Source: Halovivax cerinus (lineage in GTDB: Archaea > Halobacteriota > Halobacteria > Halobacteriales > Natrialbaceae). Taken from it: 64,000 nt of DNA. Positions 49,552 through 59,299 of this stretch are shown piece after piece. The stretch spans positions 3,038,001 to 3,102,000 of the forward strand of contig NZ_CP101824.1 of the NCBI RefSeq assembly GCF_024498195.1, given 5' to 3'. The notes beneath the pieces are model-generated. The model ran no database searches and was not told where the DNA came from. It saw only the letters and a program-made list of their open reading frames with translations. Each line of letters opens with the position of its first letter. Position 1 is the stretch's first letter. The position numbers were made by a program, and so were the translations under genes.

Positions 49552-50700
49552 ATGAAGCTGCACGAGTATCAGGCGAAGCAGGTGTTCGCCGACGCGGGGA
49601 TTCCGACGCCGGATTCACAGCTGGCGTCGGACGTCGACGGCGTCCTAGAGGCCGCCGGCGACGTCGGCTACCCGGTGGCGATCAAGGCGCAGGTACAGGT
49701 GGGCGGTCGAGGAAAGGCCGGCGGGATCGAACTCGTCGAGAACGACGAGGAGGCCCGCGAGGCCGCAGACCGTATTCTCGGTATGGACCTCAAAGGGATC
49801 CGAGTCGAGCGGGTGCTCGTCGAGGAGGCGGTCGATTTCACGAACGAGCTGTACGTCGGGGTCACGATGGACCGCGGCGAGGGGAAACCGGTCGCGATGG
49901 TCTCGACGAAAGGCGGTGTGAACATCGAGGAAGTCGCCGCGGAGGATCCGGACGCGATCGCCCGCGAACACGTCGATCCGTCGTTCGGGATGCACCCCTA
50001 TCAGGCCCGGAAGGCCGTCTTCGACGCCGGCGTCGACCGGTCCGTCGCGACCGACGTCGCATCGGTACTCTCGACACTGTACGACCTCTGGGACGCGAGG
50101 GACGGCGCAGACGCCGAGATCAACCCGCTGATGGTGACGGCCGACGACGAGGTCGTCGCCGCCGATGCGGTGATGAACATCGACGAGGACGCCCTCTTCC
50201 GCCAGCCCGAGATCGCCGAGATGGGCGAGGAGGCCGCCGCCGGTGACGATCTCGAGGCCAAAGCCGACGAGTACGGGTTCGACTACGTCCGACTCGACGG
50301 CTCCGTCGGCATCATCGGCAATGGCGCCGGTCTCGTGATGACCACGCTCGACCTGGTCGACTACTATGGCGGTTCGCCGGCGAACTTCCTCGACGTCGGC
50401 GGCGGCGCGAAGGCCGAACGGATCGCCAACGCGCTGGATATGGTCTTCTCCGACGACAACGTCGACAGCGTCGTCTTCAACATCTTCGGCGGCATCACCC
50501 GCGGCGACGAAGTAGCGAAAGGGATCAACGAAGCGCTCGAACAGTTCGACGAGATTCCCAAGCCGGTCGTCGTCCGACTGGCGGGGACGAACTGGGAGGA
50601 AGGAATGGAGATACTCAACGAAGAGCTCGTGACCGTCGAGCAGACGCTCGAGGACGCGGTACAACGCTCGGTCGAATACGCCGAGGAGGTGGACGCATGA
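49552..50700 (+). CDS. sucC: succinate-CoA ligase (ADP/GDP-forming) beta subunit
   Basis: The 382-residue ATP-grasp subunit starts [18 protein letters not shown] and contains [15 protein letters not shown], the EINPLMV loop, and the [14 protein letters not shown] segment. It makes succinate and ATP (or GTP) from succinyl-CoA in the citric acid cycle. It overlaps sucD by ATGA. Confidence 0.96.
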   Translation: MKLHEYQAKQVFADAGIPTPDSQLASDVDGVLEAAGDVGYPVAIKAQVQVGGRGKAGGIELVENDEEAREAADRILGMDLKGIRVERVLVEEAVDFTNELYVGVTMDRGEGKPVAMVSTKGGVNIEEVAAEDPDAIAREHVDPSFGMHPYQARKAVFDAGVDRSVATDVASVLSTLYDLWDARDGADAEINPLMVTADDEVVAADAVMNIDEDALFRQPEIAEMGEEAAAGDDLEAKADEYGFDYVRLDGSVGIIGNGAGLVMTTLDLVDYYGGSPANFLDVGGGAKAERIANALDMVFSDDNVDSVVFNIFGGITRGDEVAKGINEALEQFDEIPKPVVVRLAGTNWEEGMEILNEELVTVEQTLEDAVQRSVEYAEEVDA

Positions 50701-51566
50701 GTGTACTCGTCGACGAGGAGACGCGCGTCGTAGTACAGGGGATCACCGGCGGGGAAGGCAAGTTCCACGCCGGCCAGATGATCGAGTACGGTACGAACGT
50801 GGTCGCCGGAGCCGTCCCCGGAAAGGGCGGCCAGGAGGTCCACGGCGTCCCGGTCTACGACACGGTCGACGAGGCCGTCCGCGAGGAGAACGCCGACGCA
50901 TCGGTCATCTTCGTTCCGCCGGCGTTCGCAGGCGACGCCATCTTCGAAGCGCTCGATACGGACCTCGATCTCGCGGTCGCAATCACCGAGGGCATCCCGA
51001 CCCAGGACATGGCTCGGGTGAACAAGCGTCTCAGCGAGACCGATACGCGCCTCATCGGCCCCAACTGCCCAGGTATCATCACGCCTGGCGAGGCCAAACT
51101 CGGCATTCTCCCCGGGAACATCTTCGCGGAGGGTGACGTCGGTCTGGTCTCGCGCTCGGGAACCCTCACCTACCAGGTCGTCGACAACCTGACGAACCGC
51201 GGCATCGGCCAGACGACCGCCATCGGAATCGGCGGCGACCCCATCATCGGGACGGACTTCGTCGACGCCCTCTCGGCCTTCGAGGACGACCCCGACACGA
51301 AGGCCATCGTCATGTGCGGCGAGATCGGCGGCGAAGACGAGGAGGAGGCCGCTCGATACATCGACGAACACGTCGACACGCCCGTCGTGGGATTCATCGC
51401 CGGGCGAACCGCGCCACCGGGCAAGCGGATGGGCCACGCCGGGGCAATCGTCTCCGGGTCGGGTACCGGAACCGCCGAGAGCAAGATCGAAGCGCTCAAC
51501 GACGCGGGCGTCTCGGTCGGCGATACGCCCGAAGAAGTCGCCGATAGCGTCGAAGACCTGCTCTGA
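50697..51566 (+). CDS. sucD: succinate-CoA ligase alpha subunit
   Basis: The 289-residue subunit has an N-terminal CoA-binding fold ([22 protein letters not shown], in parts), [17 protein letters not shown], and the phospho-His loop with [18 protein letters not shown]. The start ATG overlaps sucC by four bases. Confidence 0.96.
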   Translation: MSVLVDEETRVVVQGITGGEGKFHAGQMIEYGTNVVAGAVPGKGGQEVHGVPVYDTVDEAVREENADASVIFVPPAFAGDAIFEALDTDLDLAVAITEGIPTQDMARVNKRLSETDTRLIGPNCPGIITPGEAKLGILPGNIFAEGDVGLVSRSGTLTYQVVDNLTNRGIGQTTAIGIGGDPIIGTDFVDALSAFEDDPDTKAIVMCGEIGGEDEEEAARYIDEHVDTPVVGFIAGRTAPPGKRMGHAGAIVSGSGTGTAESKIEALNDAGVSVGDTPEEVADSVEDLL

Positions 51567-51729
51567 GCGGATCGGCACGTTCCACATCGAGCGTCTGGAT
51601 CGGCACGTTCCACATCGGTTCGAAACGAGCGGCTCGAAGTGACGAGTTGCCAGTCCGCTCCGGGTATCGCGTGACTGTGTGATTCCTACAGCACCGTTCT
51701 GGCCACTCGAGAAGCGATGGTGCGTGTCG
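51567..51729. repeat. intergenic with a 21-bp direct repeat
   Basis: GGATCGGCACGTTCCACATC followed by G occurs at 51569-51589 and again at 51597-51617, with a 28-base period, just after sucD. It may be a regulatory or termination element. Nothing else is seen. Confidence 0.8.
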
Positions 51730-52713
51730 TCAGCTTCGACCGCCGAGGCCCGGAACACGAGAGAGAAGTCGTTTGACGACGTCGACGCGTGACGATTGTG
51801 CCGGTTTCCGATGGTCGTAATATTCGATGGTCGTTCGAATCTCGCTCTTTGATTGGTTCGAGTCTGGGGCCGTCGGGTCATCCTCGACCCGAACGGATCT
51901 CTGGGAGTCGTCCGGTCCAGTCGGTTCCGTTTCGGGTTCAGTTGACGCCGCTGTACGGTCCGTCGCGTGTTCGGCAGACGCACCGCGTCGTTCCGATCCG
52001 CGCTCGCCAGCGGTCGACTCTGCAGTGTCGGTCGCCGCTCGGGGTGGAACCTTCCCGGAACCGGCCGCCTTCTCCCGTACGGTCGCCGACCAGTCTGTCT
52101 CGTCGGTCGTCGATTCGGCCGACGCCTCCCAGGCGATGGATTCGTCGGGAGTCGGGCCCTGATCATCAACCTGGGCCGCCGACCCGTCGCGAACTGTCTC
52201 CGTGTCGTCGTCCGTCACGTTCGTTCGTCCCCCGTCGTCTGTGGTAGGTGTCGAGTGCATCGTCGATTCCGTCTCGTCGTCGCGCTCCGTCGAGCGCTCG
52301 CGCTCGCCGTCCGCAGGACCGGTCTCTGTCCCTGACGGCGTCGCAGGTGAATCGTCAGCGGCCGGTTCGATCCACAGGAACGACCCGTCCGATCGTCGGT
52401 CTGGAAGGAGTAGCTGCTCGAACTCGTCTGCGTCGAACAGGGTCGAATCTGTAGACTGCGCCCGTGGCGGATCAGTCGCCCGGTCGATGAGCTCCGCCGG
52501 CGTCGTTCCATCGAGGACGGCATCCGTGTCGATTGCCGGCCCATCGGACGAGAGCGATCTGAAGACGTCCGTCGCCGTCTTGTCCCGAATGGCTGATCGC
52601 CGCCGGTCAGCCGAGTTGGTCAGCGTCAGTCCGGACTCCGACGTCGTACTCGCAGAACGTGCTGACTCCGAGTCAGTGGACTGGCGGTCCCGTCTCGACT
52701 CGTCGGTTCCCAT
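51730..52713 (-). CDS. disordered acidic/Ser-Thr-rich hypothetical protein
   Basis: The 327-residue protein is dominated by Asp, Glu, Ser and Thr, with no Cys after the N-terminus and no membrane segment. Only a few short ordered patches are apparent (TATDVFRSLSSDGPA, DADEFEQLLLPDRRSDGSFLW, IRTTIEYYDHRKP) and a basic C-terminal end with RLLSRVPGLGGRS. Function unknown; it may be a scaffold or a regulatory protein with the C-terminal helix as anchor. Confidence 0.6.
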   Translation of the reverse strand: MGTDESRRDRQSTDSESARSASTTSESGLTLTNSADRRRSAIRDKTATDVFRSLSSDGPAIDTDAVLDGTTPAELIDRATDPPRAQSTDSTLFDADEFEQLLLPDRRSDGSFLWIEPAADDSPATPSGTETGPADGERERSTERDDETESTMHSTPTTDDGGRTNVTDDDTETVRDGSAAQVDDQGPTPDESIAWEASAESTTDETDWSATVREKAAGSGKVPPRAATDTAESTAGERGSERRGASAEHATDRTAASTEPETEPTGPDDSQRSVRVEDDPTAPDSNQSKSEIRTTIEYYDHRKPAQSSRVDVVKRLLSRVPGLGGRS

Positions 52714-52972
52714 CCCTCTTCAACAAACAAATGCCGTGTATTGAATTAAATCCTTCGATAACTCGTCTGTCAGTACCCTTCGCGGCGTGAGCCAGTACGT
52801 CGTCGACCGAAATCGTCGGGCAGAAGCGGACGTGACGCACCGCGAATACCGTTTGGATTTTCACGGGAGCCGTCTCGCCGACCAGGAAGCTCGTGTGCCG
52901 GTGTTCGACGACACACGTGTGGCAAATCGAGTCCGGTTCCGGGACTGGATTGGCCGACGTATCGATCGACAT
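52673..52972 (-). CDS. small CxxC hypothetical protein
   Basis: From ATG 52972, 99 residues include ICHTCVVEHRHTSFLVGE and FCPTISVDDVLAHAAKG. Third-position G/C is high for the first 65 codons and falls after that, so the last 30 residues, overlapping the start of the previous gene by 41 bases, may not be genuine. Not recognised. Confidence 0.42.
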   Translation of the reverse strand: MSIDTSANPVPEPDSICHTCVVEHRHTSFLVGETAPVKIQTVFAVRHVRFCPTISVDDVLAHAAKGTDRRVIEGFNSIHGICLLKRDGNRRVETGPPVH

Positions 52973-53376
52973 CGGTGTGAGTTCAGCGTGTCTCGATACC
53001 GAATACATACCGTCGATTTCGTCACGTGACACTCGATTCGTTGTACGCGCGAGGCGGAGACAGAAGCGTACGAGGAGAGCGAGCAGACCGAGCGGACGAA
53101 GACGGTCGTCGAGTGGGTTCGACGTCCGCGAAGAATCACATATCGTTGCAGTACCCGTTGGGACGCTGTTGACGGCTCGCGATAGGACGTTCGAGTCCGA
53201 CGACTTTCGTCGTCGTGCCGGTCGGAGTAGTGAACAGACCTCGGGTGCGACGCGTGCCATTTGTGATGTCGACGCAGGAATCTGCACCGATCGTGGTCTG
53301 TCAGGAACCGCTTGCTGGAACCGCTAGGTCGGTAGCTGCTGACGAAGTCGGTCATCCCCCGTGCGTGCGAGATCGA
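52973..53376. other. intergenic, nothing recognised
   Basis: Several open frames cross this area on both strands, but none combines a start, haloarchaeal codon bias and recognisable sequence. It lies upstream of the minus-strand CxxC gene and downstream of the aspartoacylase-type gene. Confidence 0.5.
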
Positions 53377-54171
53377 TCATGGTCCCTGTGCCGGGACGAG
53401 GTCGGTCAGTTTCTTCGCGGAGTACCCGAAGACGTCCTCGTAGCCGTCGGCAGAGAGCAATACCGGGTAGAACGGTTCCTCGGCGACGCGAGCCTCGCCG
53501 TCTGCGGCGGCGAATTGGGCTCCCGATTCGACGCGTTCGAAGTTGTCCACGAATACCTCGTACCGATCGGCCGCGTTCTTCGATATCGTATCGATCAGTC
53601 GGTACACCGGAACGCGGTGCTGAATCGTCGTACCCGGTAGCGCGCCGGTCGCCGTCAGAAATTCGTGAACGAGGCGAGCGGCGTTCTCTGCTGCGGTCTC
53701 CGTTCCCTGGAGGCCACACTCGACTTCGATCGTCTCCGCGCCGGTGAACAGGCGTCCCTCTGCCAGAGGGCCGGTCTCGACGAGTGCGCCGATAGAGAGC
53801 TGAGAACAGAGTCGACGCGCCGTCCCGGTCAGACCGTCGACGACGGCGAACGGTTCCGCGTGGCTGCGTGTCGAGTGCATGGAGAACACGATCGTGTCCG
53901 CCAATTCTGTCGAGAGTCGCGACGCCAGCTGACCCTCGTGCGTCCCGGCGTCCGGATCGCCCGGGAACGCCCGATTCAGGTCCTCGTCGACGTACCGGAC
54001 ACCTCGCTCGATTGCCAGTTCATTCGCCACGACGAGTTTGACCGGCTCCGTGACTGGCGGCGCTTCCGAGATGAGCCGTTCGATCGCGGTGACGCCGCAC
54101 GGTTCGTCGCCGTGAATCCCACCGACGATCGCGATCGACGGCGTTCCCGTCCCGAGCTGTTCGACTCGCAT
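53377..54171 (-). CDS. succinylglutamate desuccinylase/aspartoacylase family protein
   Basis: The 264-residue protein has zinc-carboxypeptidase-like motifs: GGIHGDEPCG at residues 17-26 (His and Glu ligands), DEDLNRAFPGD near 62, and a His in FSMHSTRSH. It should remove an acyl or carboxyl group from an N-acylamino acid or similar substrate. The substrate is unknown. Start at ATG 54171. Confidence 0.85.
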   Translation of the reverse strand: MRVEQLGTGTPSIAIVGGIHGDEPCGVTAIERLISEAPPVTEPVKLVVANELAIERGVRYVDEDLNRAFPGDPDAGTHEGQLASRLSTELADTIVFSMHSTRSHAEPFAVVDGLTGTARRLCSQLSIGALVETGPLAEGRLFTGAETIEVECGLQGTETAAENAARLVHEFLTATGALPGTTIQHRVPVYRLIDTISKNAADRYEVFVDNFERVESGAQFAAADGEARVAEEPFYPVLLSADGYEDVFGYSAKKLTDLVPAQGP

Positions 54172-54296
54172 GTACCGCTACTGGGTGTGGGAGGACTATA
54201 GGCGATTCGAAGTCGAAGCGACGACGAACGGACCGGGGTACGGACAACCGGTACCCCAGCTCTCATCGAGTGCCGCCGTCAGGTCGCCGATCGGCG

Positions 54297-54791
54297 TCAC
54301 GATAGTTCGGCGGCGTAGGCGTAATCCGACTGCCTCGCGTCAGGTCGGTCCCCGTCGAGTTCGATCCGCCAGTCGTCGAGGACCGTCGGATCGGTACGCG
54401 CCGTCGTGAGCGTCGTTCGCACGTCGAGAACGTCGACGCCGTAATAGTCCTCCGGAACGTCGTGGAGGTACCGGAGTGCCGTCCCGAACAGGCTACACAT
54501 CCCGACGTCGTTCTCGAAGTCGAAGTGCTTGTACGCACCCGCCGCCACCTGAACCATCCCGTGCAGAAAGACACTTTCGGTGGTGCCGCGCCCGTAATTG
54601 TACCACTCCGCTTCGAAACAATCGTGTGACTCGTGGAACGCGCCGCCGTTGTACAGTCTGACACCGTGAATCACCGCCCGCCGAAGGGTGCCGTACTCCC
54701 ACCCGTTCGAGACCCCTCGATCACACCGCCAGCCGGTCGGATCGCCCGATATCGGGGGCGCGACGGTCTGGTCTCGCGTGTGGTCGTTCAT
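54297..54791 (-). CDS. DUF309 protein
   Basis: The 164-residue helical protein has the DUF309 pattern [20 protein letters not shown] and [18 protein letters not shown]. The family function is unknown, although conserved His and Glu suggest metal binding. Start at ATG 54791, with 35 residues before the domain. Confidence 0.85.
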   Translation of the reverse strand: MNDHTRDQTVAPPISGDPTGWRCDRGVSNGWEYGTLRRAVIHGVRLYNGGAFHESHDCFEAEWYNYGRGTTESVFLHGMVQVAAGAYKHFDFENDVGMCSLFGTALRYLHDVPEDYYGVDVLDVRTTLTTARTDPTVLDDWRIELDGDRPDARQSDYAYAAELS

Positions 54792-55045
54792 GGTGGTGTC
54801 GGAGTTACCCGCGTCGTGTGCTCGTCCTGGGCCCGTGTACGTATCGTCTCTCCACGTCGTCGCCCTCCGGAGTCCAGCCGGACCATCGCGTGTGTGCCAC
54901 CCGGGTACGAGCGCCCATACAGTGTCGACGGTCGATAGAAAGGAAAGCGTTCCGACGACGGTCCGCCATGCGGACCGGCGATACCCCCACGAACCTGCGA
55001 GTATGGACCCGCTAGTTTACGCCGGCCGGAGCCGTACGACCGACG

Positions 55046-55177
55046 ATGCAACATCCACGCGGCCGGTGTGACCGCTGTGGGGAGCGCATGTACGCACAGG
55101 TTGCAGGCGGGTACCGGTGTTACAATTGTGGGCGCGAATCCTCCACAGGGACGAGCGATCGATATCGGGTACAGTGA
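55046..55177 (+). CDS. 43-residue zinc-ribbon protein
   Basis: ATG 55046 opens a frame with CDRCGERMY and CYNCGRES, two CxxC pairs separated by 14 residues, a typical single zinc ribbon, followed by a short basic tail. A TATA-like TAGTTTA about 28-34 bases upstream suggests a leaderless mRNA. Small zinc proteins of this type are widespread in haloarchaea and often regulatory. Confidence 0.7.
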   Translation: MQHPRGRCDRCGERMYAQVAGGYRCYNCGRESSTGTSDRYRVQ

Positions 55178-55295
55178 GTACGGACGGGCCATCGGAGTGC
55201 CGGGCTTCGTCGGTAGCGAGAGTGTCGAGGCGATCGCCACGCGCGGTACGGAACCGTAGCGTATTCAAACGACCCCCTCGAACGGGTGAACGCGT

Positions 55296-55378
55296 GCGAG
55301 GGTAGCCAAGCGGCCAACGGCGGCGGACTCAAGATCCGCTCGTGTAGACGTTCGTGGGTTCGATCCCCTCCCCTCGCA
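55296..55378 (+). tRNA. tRNA-Leu (CAA)
   Basis: Acceptor GCGAGGG with CCCTCGC and A55378; anticodon stem GCGGA/TCCGC around CTCAAGA (anticodon CAA); a long variable arm (TCGTGTAGACGTTCGT region); T arm GGGTTCGATCCCC. Length 83, as expected for a class II tRNA. No intron or encoded CCA. Partial copies of its 3' end follow. Confidence 0.96.
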
Positions 55379-55553
55379 TTGCAGTGAGGCGCACGACGCG
55401 CCGAACGAAAATGCACGGAGGGATCGAATGACGCCGAGATTCTGCGCGTTGCGCAGGTTCTCGGAGGTGGTTCGATCCCCTCCCCTCGCATCGCAAGCGC
55501 CGCACTGCCGCGGCGAGACGCGATGCGGAAGATCCGAGCGATCTTCCCTCGCA
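55379..55553 (+). repeat. palindromic unit repeating the tRNA-Leu 3' end
   Basis: A direct copy of the tRNA end (GGTTCGATCCCCTCCCCTCG, with CA, 55469-55490) pairs with an inverted T-arm copy (GGGATCGAA, 55420-55428). Inside are nested stems CCGAGA/TCTCGG (55434-55439 with 55459-55464) and CTGCGC/GCGCAG (55442-55447 with 55451-55456) around a GTT loop. A short further end (CCCTCGCA, about 55546-55553) follows. The inner CCGAG..TTCTGC and GCAGGTTCTCGG core is shared with the tRNA-Glu unit at 48285-48319. Confidence 0.85.
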
Positions 55554-55637
55554 ACATTTTACAGGGCTGGGTAGTTCGAGAGCCGTGGCATCACCTCGAT
55601 CACAGTGGCTTTGGCGCTTCGCTACGCCTGTACCGAT

Positions 55638-56459
55638 ATGACAGAACGCGGGAGGCACCCGACGCGTGTCGACGTCGCGATCGAAGCGGCGGCGGCCGGA
55701 GCGAGGGTCGCGGCGGATTCATTTCGATCGACGCTCGACGTCGAGACGAAGTCGAACGAGACCGACTTCGTCACGCAGGCTGATCGTGACGCACAGAACC
55801 GGGTAGTCGAAACGATCCGAGACCAGTACCGGGACGAACCGATCGTCGGGGAAGAGAGCGGCCGCGATGGCGCCGTTCCGGAGGCTGGTGCGGCGTGGAT
55901 CGTCGATCCGATAGACGGGACGGCGAACTACGTGGCCGGGATCCCGACGTTCTGTACCGCCGTCGCGTGCACTGTCGACGGTGACGCCGTCGTCGCGACG
56001 CTCGACTTTCCCGTCCTCGGGGACCGATACGTGTTCGACGGTGACCGTGTCGAGCGAAACGGTGAGGACGTACACGTCAGTGACCGAACTGAACCGCAGG
56101 CGTGCACGGTCAGCCCGACGCTGTGGTGGGATCGAGACCGGCGCGAGGAGTACGCACGGGCGTGTGCCGAGATCGTACACCGATTCGCAGACCTCCGACG
56201 AGTCCGGTGCGCGCAGGCCGAACTCGCGATGGTAGCGGCCGGCGCGCTGGACGGAACGTTCGCGAACGTGTCGGCGCACCCGTGGGACACGGTCGCCGGC
56301 GTGGCGATGGTCAGAGCGGCCGGTGGCACGGTGACGGACCTCGACGGACGGCCGTGGCGTCTCGATAGCGACGGAATCGTTGCATCGAACGGCGAGATCC
56401 ACGACGAGGTACTCGAAGCGGCGCGGGCGGTCGACGAACGGGCCAACGTCCCACGGTGA
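55638..56459 (+). CDS. inositol monophosphatase family protein
   Basis: The 273-residue Mg-dependent phosphatase has GEESGR (71-76), IVDPIDGTANYVAG (88-101) and HPWDTVAGVAMVRAAGG near 215, the metal and phosphate sites of the IMPase/FBPase superfamily. In archaea these act on inositol-1-phosphate or fructose-1,6-bisphosphate. Substrate not certain. Start at ATG 55638. Confidence 0.9.
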   Translation: MTERGRHPTRVDVAIEAAAAGARVAADSFRSTLDVETKSNETDFVTQADRDAQNRVVETIRDQYRDEPIVGEESGRDGAVPEAGAAWIVDPIDGTANYVAGIPTFCTAVACTVDGDAVVATLDFPVLGDRYVFDGDRVERNGEDVHVSDRTEPQACTVSPTLWWDRDRREEYARACAEIVHRFADLRRVRCAQAELAMVAAGALDGTFANVSAHPWDTVAGVAMVRAAGGTVTDLDGRPWRLDSDGIVASNGEIHDEVLEAARAVDERANVPR

Positions 56460-56528
56460 GTCACGGGGGAACGGCGCCGCCCTCTGCGAACCGGAACCGA
56501 TAACCGGTCGCACGATAGCACCCTGCGT

Positions 56529-57653
56529 ATGCAGAAGTACGTCGACCGCTACGGCGCCGAACGGGTGTGGGCGGCGATGGTCGTCACCGTGTTCGGCGGC
56601 CTCGCTCTCCTGGCGGCGCTGTTTCCCCACCGGGTGTACGTCGAGTTCCTCTGGGAATACTTCTGGGCTCCCGTGGTAGCCGACGCCAACGGGTGGAGTT
56701 GCGTCGCGTGGGCCGGTGGCAGCGTCGAGCCGTGTTCTACAGCCGGGCCGGGAGCCGGGCCCACGGCCACTCCCGGGTACACGTACGTCTCCTACGGGGG
56801 CTACATTCCGACGCTGCTACTGCTCTTGACGGGGTTCATCTTCGCCATCCGCCGGCTCGACGTCGATCGGTACCGGGCCGGGTTCTGGGGCCTCTTCCCG
56901 TTCATGCTCTTCGGCGGGGCCCTCAGGACGGTCGAGGACGCCAACGTCGCCGTCCGTGCGGAGACGGGAGAGGCGGCTCTGTCGCTTCCCTGGCAAGCGC
57001 TACTCATCAGCCCGTTCATCTACGTCGTGGTCGCGGTGATCGCGCTGGTTTCACTCGTCGTCGCCATCTGGCTCGAACGTCGCGACTACGTTCCGGGGTA
57101 CGAGTACGCCCTCGCCGGAATCGGAACGACGCTGCTCGCGCTCTCGCTCGTCGTCCTCGCTCGCTGGGCCAGCGTGGGAGGCTACGGCTTCTTCCCGTTA
57201 CTCGCCATCACCGTGCTGGTCGTCGCGAGCGCGATCACGGCGGTCGTCTGGCTGGCGATACAACGGTTCGCACCGGAACTCAACCGGGGGACGGAGTACA
57301 TGGGTATCGCCATCCTCTGGGCGCACACGATCGACGGGACGGCGAACGTCATCGGACTCGACTGGGCGACGGCGTTCGGTTTACCCGGAAATCTGAACCC
57401 GAAACACCCTGTCAACGCGGCGATCCAGAACATCATGGCCAGGTACCTCCCAGAATCGATCGCGACGGTCACCGGAGACGTGTGGCCGTTCCTCCTGGTG
57501 AAAGTCGCCGCGGCCGTCTTCATCATCTGGGTGTTCAACGAGGAGGTCTTCGAAGAGAGTCCACGATTTACGATCATGCTCATGCTCACCGTCGTCGCCG
57601 TCGGTCTCGGGCCCGGGACGCGGGACGTGCTCCGGGCGACGTTCGGGGTCTGA
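56529..57653 (+). CDS. DUF63 family membrane protein
   Basis: The 374-residue protein has about eight or nine hydrophobic helices with conserved features of the archaeal DUF63 family (PFMLFGGALRTVEDAN, HTIDGTANVIGLDW). Its function is unknown. It is co-oriented with the IMPase and Nop5 genes and starts 70 bases after IMPase. Confidence 0.85.
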   Translation: MQKYVDRYGAERVWAAMVVTVFGGLALLAALFPHRVYVEFLWEYFWAPVVADANGWSCVAWAGGSVEPCSTAGPGAGPTATPGYTYVSYGGYIPTLLLLLTGFIFAIRRLDVDRYRAGFWGLFPFMLFGGALRTVEDANVAVRAETGEAALSLPWQALLISPFIYVVVAVIALVSLVVAIWLERRDYVPGYEYALAGIGTTLLALSLVVLARWASVGGYGFFPLLAITVLVVASAITAVVWLAIQRFAPELNRGTEYMGIAILWAHTIDGTANVIGLDWATAFGLPGNLNPKHPVNAAIQNIMARYLPESIATVTGDVWPFLLVKVAAAVFIIWVFNEEVFEESPRFTIMLMLTVVAVGLGPGTRDVLRATFGV

Positions 57654-57702
57654 GGCGGCGTGATCGCGAACGTCTTTAGGCGAGGACCGACCACGTACGG
57701 AT

Positions 57703-58572
57703 ATGAGTGAGCCGACAGCGGCCTGGTTCGCCGGCGTCGATCCAGCCGATCGAGACGCCGGCGTCCGATCGGTCCGCGACGGATCCGTCGCCGAACCCGG
57801 CCCGTGGCCGACGAACGCGGTCGAATCTAGCGCCGTTTCGGACGAAGACGCCTACTACGACTGGCTCCACGAGGTGACGGTCGCGGCGACCGAGCGTGCC
57901 GCACGAGAGGCTGAACGAGCCGACGACCGCCAGTTGATCCACGTGGTTCGAGCGATGGACGACTGCCGGCGGACGGCGAACGAACTCGCGGAACGAGTGA
58001 CCGAGTGGGCCGGCACGCTCGACGACGATCCCGGTTCCGGCGTCGCGTACGCCCGTCGTCTTCGGGATTCGGAGTCGGAGGCCGCCGACGAATCCGTCCG
58101 ATCGCTCGCCGGACGCGTCGTCGACGTGGACGAGGAGGCGACCGCACTCGAACGGCGGATCGACCGATTGGCGCCGACGGTCGCACCGAACCTGTCCGCG
58201 CTCGCCGGGCCGATACTCGCCGCGCGTCTGATTTCGCTCGCCGGGGGCCTCGAAGCGCTCGCGAAGCAACCGAGCGGGACCGTCCAGGTACTGGGAGCCG
58301 AGGATGCCCTGTTCGCCCATCTCCGGGGCCAGGCGCCGTCGCCCAAACACGGAGTCATCTACACACACGAGGCGATCCGTGAAACGAGACCAGCGGACCG
58401 GGGATCGGCGGCTCGCGCACTCGCGGGGAAACTCTCCATCGCCGCCCGGATCGATCACTATTCCGGCGATCGTCGTCCCGAGCTCGAACGGGAACTCGCC
58501 GACCGGATCGATACGATCCGGTCTCGTGACCCGGAAACCGGAGCAGACGATGGCGGTGAGACAGATGTCTGA
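57703..58572 (+). CDS. nop5: Nop5/Nop56-like box C/D RNP core protein
   Basis: The 289-residue protein contains the Nop domain (APNLSALAGPILAARLISLAGGLEAL and GAEDALFAHL, GVIYTHEAIRE). It bridges L7Ae-bound guide RNA and fibrillarin for 2'-O-methylation of rRNA and tRNA. The N-terminal fibrillarin-binding part is shorter and more acidic than in methanogens, as is usual in haloarchaea. It overlaps the fibrillarin gene by eight bases. Confidence 0.93.
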   Translation: MSEPTAAWFAGVDPADRDAGVRSVRDGSVAEPGPWPTNAVESSAVSDEDAYYDWLHEVTVAATERAAREAERADDRQLIHVVRAMDDCRRTANELAERVTEWAGTLDDDPGSGVAYARRLRDSESEAADESVRSLAGRVVDVDEEATALERRIDRLAPTVAPNLSALAGPILAARLISLAGGLEALAKQPSGTVQVLGAEDALFAHLRGQAPSPKHGVIYTHEAIRETRPADRGSAARALAGKLSIAARIDHYSGDRRPELERELADRIDTIRSRDPETGADDGGETDV

Positions 58573-59203
58573 TCTCCCGACGGGCGTCGAGCGCCGTACG
58601 CTCGACGGACGCGAGCGACTCGCGACGCGTGGCGAACCGGTCTACGGCGAACCGACCGACGGAGCGTGGCGGGCCTGGGACCCACGCCGGTCGAAACTGG
58701 GCGCCATGCTCGAACTGGGCTTCGAGACCGGCTTCCGCGGCGGGGACGACGAACGCGTGCTCTACCTCGGCGCTGCGAGCGGAACGACGGTGAGTCACGT
58801 GGCGGACTTCGCCGGGCCCACGTACGCCGTCGAGTTCGCGCCAAGGCCAGCTCGCGACCTCGTGACGGTCGCGAACGACCGACGACGGCTCTTTCCCCTC
58901 CTCGCCGACGCCCGCATGCCGGCCCAGTACGCACACGTCGTCGAATCGGAACTCGACGTCGTCGTCCAGGACGTCGCGACGCGCGGGCAAGCTCGCGTCG
59001 CGATCGAGAACCGGCGCTTCCTCGCCGACGACGGTCGCCTGGTGCTCGCCGTCAAAGCCCGAAGCGAAGACGTAACCGCCGATCCGGCCGCCGTCTTCGA
59101 GCGCGTCCAGGACGAGCTAACCGAGGCGTACGAGATCCTCGAACGGAGGTCGATCGACGAGTATCACGCGGATCACTTCGGTATCGTCGCCACCCCCAGG
59201 TAA
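58565..59203 (+). CDS. flpA: fibrillarin-like methyltransferase
   Basis: The 212-residue SAM-dependent enzyme has VLYLGAASGTTVSHVADF (SAM loop), EFAPRPARDL and VVQDVATRGQ, followed by LVLAVKARSEDVT. It is the catalytic subunit of box C/D RNPs. ATG 58565, inside the nop5 end, fits the family start; an upstream ATG at 58550 would add five residues. Confidence 0.93.
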   Translation: MSDLPTGVERRTLDGRERLATRGEPVYGEPTDGAWRAWDPRRSKLGAMLELGFETGFRGGDDERVLYLGAASGTTVSHVADFAGPTYAVEFAPRPARDLVTVANDRRRLFPLLADARMPAQYAHVVESELDVVVQDVATRGQARVAIENRRFLADDGRLVLAVKARSEDVTADPAAVFERVQDELTEAYEILERRSIDEYHADHFGIVATPR

Positions 59204-59299
59204 TCGGCGTCGGCGTGCCGAGGGGCGTGCGATTCGATCGCAGTGGCGACGGTTCTGGTTCCAAACCCTATTTATCGTCGCACCCGCAAGACAGAGCCG

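Noticed and set aside
50364-52169. 601-codon minus frame across sucC-sucD
   Set aside because: Antisense to well-defined succinate-CoA ligase genes.
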